Origin: Blautia pseudococcoides
GTDB lineage: Bacteria; Bacillota; Clostridia; Lachnospirales; Lachnospiraceae
Direction of reading: 5' to 3'
Assembly (NCBI RefSeq): GCF_001689125.2
Contig: NZ_CP015405.2
Location: forward strand, 3,389,001-3,453,000
DNA: 64,000 nt
This document shows, piece by piece, positions 62,940-64,000 of this stretch. Both the position numbers and the translations under genes were made by a program. The notes under the pieces are model-generated. The model did not search any database. It worked only from the letters and a program-made list of their open reading frames with translations, and was not told the DNA's origin. How positions within the stretch are numbered: the stretch's first letter is position 1; the number at the start of each line of letters is the position of its first letter.

Positions 62940-64000
62940 TTACTCTACAATTCTTCTGACTGCAATATATGGTCTGTAGAGAGCATTGCTGGAATACTTG
63001 ATTCCACCCTGCGGATACGGTGCAGAGTTGGATGCATGTACGATCCCTCCGTCTCCGGTAAGGATCCCAACGTGTCCGGAATATACAATGATATCACCTG
63101 CGCGGGATTCGGAATAAGAAATTCCACGGCCTGCACCTGCCTGGTCATCCGTTACACGCGGAAGGCTGTATCCAAAGTGTGCAAATACAGACTGTACAAA
63201 TCCGGAACAGTCAGCACCGTTTGTCAGGCTTGTTCCGCCCCAAACATATGGATTACCGATAAACTGGCTTGCATAATCCACAACTGCCTGTCCTGTTGCA
63301 CTGTAACCACTGTCGCTGCCCTGATCTTCTTCCGGCTCTTCATAATCCGGTGTCTCAGGTTCATTATAATCCGGTGTTTCCGGTTCTACTGCCGGAGGTG
63401 TCACATTATTATTGTCTTCCGGCTCCTCTGCATCATTATTATCACCAGAGACATCATTATCTGTATTATCGTTGGTATTATCGTTGGTATTACCGTTATC
63501 AGCGCTTACATCCCCGCCGTTCTGACTGTTGTCCTCTTCCTCGGCATCTTCCTGTGCCTGCTGCTGCGCGGCTTCCTGAGCTGCTTTCTCCTGAGCCTTT
63601 CTGGCTTCCTCGGCTTTTTTAGCTTCCTCTGCCTGGCGGGCTTTCTCTTCCTGGATCTTCTGCAGTTCTGCATTCTGCTGTTCGATCAGGCTTCTGTATT
63701 CATCTGCCTGTGCACGCACATTTGCAATCTGTGTTTCATAATCGGATGCCGTGGCTTTCTTCTCATCAAGAGCACTCTGCAGACTTGCCTGCTGCTGTTC
63801 CTGAGCCTGTTTCATCTCTTCCAGTTCGGCTTTCTCCTGAGCCAGCTGATTGCCAAGGTCTGTTACTTCCTGAACAGTTTCCTTCATCTTCTTCAGCTCA
63901 TCTCTGTCATAATCATACATCTTCTCTGTGTACTCTGCTTTGCTGAGAAGTCCGGTAATACTGTCAGATTCCAAGAGCATCTGTGCCCAAGCATTGGTCC
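62940..64000 (-). CDS. Second coiled-coil NlpC/P60 endopeptidase (5' end outside window)
   Basis: The frame is open to the right edge; only the last 353 or so codons are present, and the signal peptide and first part of the coiled coil are missing. It aligns throughout with the 61249 gene: coiled coil (AQMLLESDSITGLLSKAEY matches AQMLLEVNSITDLLSKAEY), an acidic Asn/Asp/Pro-rich linker with different sequence, and the NlpC/P60 domain with GADCSGF, SGHVGIL and VHASN. The linker has repeats such as NDNTNDNTDND and PETPDYNEPETPDYEEP. The two genes are separate units with their own terminators. Confidence 0.94.
   Translation of the reverse strand, partial: TNAWAQMLLESDSITGLLSKAEYTEKMYDYDRDELKKMKETVQEVTDLGNQLAQEKAELEEMKQAQEQQQASLQSALDEKKATASDYETQIANVRAQADEYRSLIEQQNAELQKIQEEKARQAEEAKKAEEARKAQEKAAQEAAQQQAQEDAEEEDNSQNGGDVSADNGNTNDNTNDNTDNDVSGDNNDAEEPEDNNNVTPPAVEPETPDYNEPETPDYEEPEEDQGSDSGYSATGQAVVDYASQFIGNPYVWGGTSLTNGADCSGFVQSVFAHFGYSLPRVTDDQAGAGRGISYSESRAGDIIVYSGHVGILTGDGGIVHASNSAPYPQGGIKYSSNALYRPYIAVRRIVE

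Overview
The window looks like a chromosomal segment of a Gram-positive, anaerobic gut Firmicute of the Lachnospiraceae (Blautia-like). The basis is inference from content: AddAB instead of RecBCD, a CIRCE-controlled clpB, several YesM/YesN-type two-component pairs beside carbohydrate ABC importers, lipoprotein sugar-binding proteins, a DUF4250 protein, and a multidomain flavodiiron protein with fused rubredoxin and NADH:rubredoxin oxidoreductase domains. Nearly all genes lie on the minus strand. I see no rRNA, tRNA, CRISPR, prophage or intact insertion sequence.

Layout. 1-3.2 kb: two half-transporters of a heterodimeric multidrug-type ABC exporter, the left one cut by the window edge. 3.2-4.1 kb: a decayed YesM-type histidine kinase. 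4.2-5.6 kb: an AGCS amino acid:cation symporter with a structured leader. 5.8-13.9 kb: addA, addB and a Cof-type HAD phosphatase in one operon. 14.1-15.9 kb: a small membrane-anchored protein and a GH25 lysozyme with three LysM repeats. 16.1-23.0 kb: sugar cluster 1 (two permeases, binding protein, frameshifted LacI regulator, GH31 alpha-glucosidase) with four matching LacI-type operator sites. 23.3-29.1 kb: Gfo/Idh/MocA oxidoreductase, zinc alcohol dehydrogenase, nadE, hslO and a methyltransferase. 29.4-38.5 kb: sugar cluster 2 (GH3, response regulator, histidine kinase, two permeases, binding protein). 38.7-42.6 kb: an esterase bracketed by repeated hairpins, a DUF4250 protein and clpB under CIRCE. 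42.65-42.85 kb: a fragment of an ABC exporter ATPase. 43-57 kb: sugar cluster 3 (kinase and regulator on plus; binding protein, two permeases, GH3, a GH26-like barrel, a YesL protein and a GH31 alpha-xylosidase on minus), which suggests uptake and intracellular cleavage of xylose-bearing oligosaccharides such as those from xyloglucan. 57.5-60.0 kb: the flavodiiron fusion. 60.1-61.2 kb: a pyrimidine-rich 14-bp minisatellite followed by a large perfect inverted repeat. 61.2-64 kb: two tandem paralogous NlpC/P60 peptidoglycan hydrolases, the second cut by the window edge.

No classical defence or biosynthetic island is visible. The most unusual signals are non-coding: a small structured repeat with two copies whose central stem differs in sequence but is fully compensated; the minisatellite upstream of the flavodiiron gene; a 49-bp perfect inverted repeat; and repeated hairpins around the esterase. 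Several genes are broken (kinase remnant, LacI frameshift, ABC ATPase remnant).
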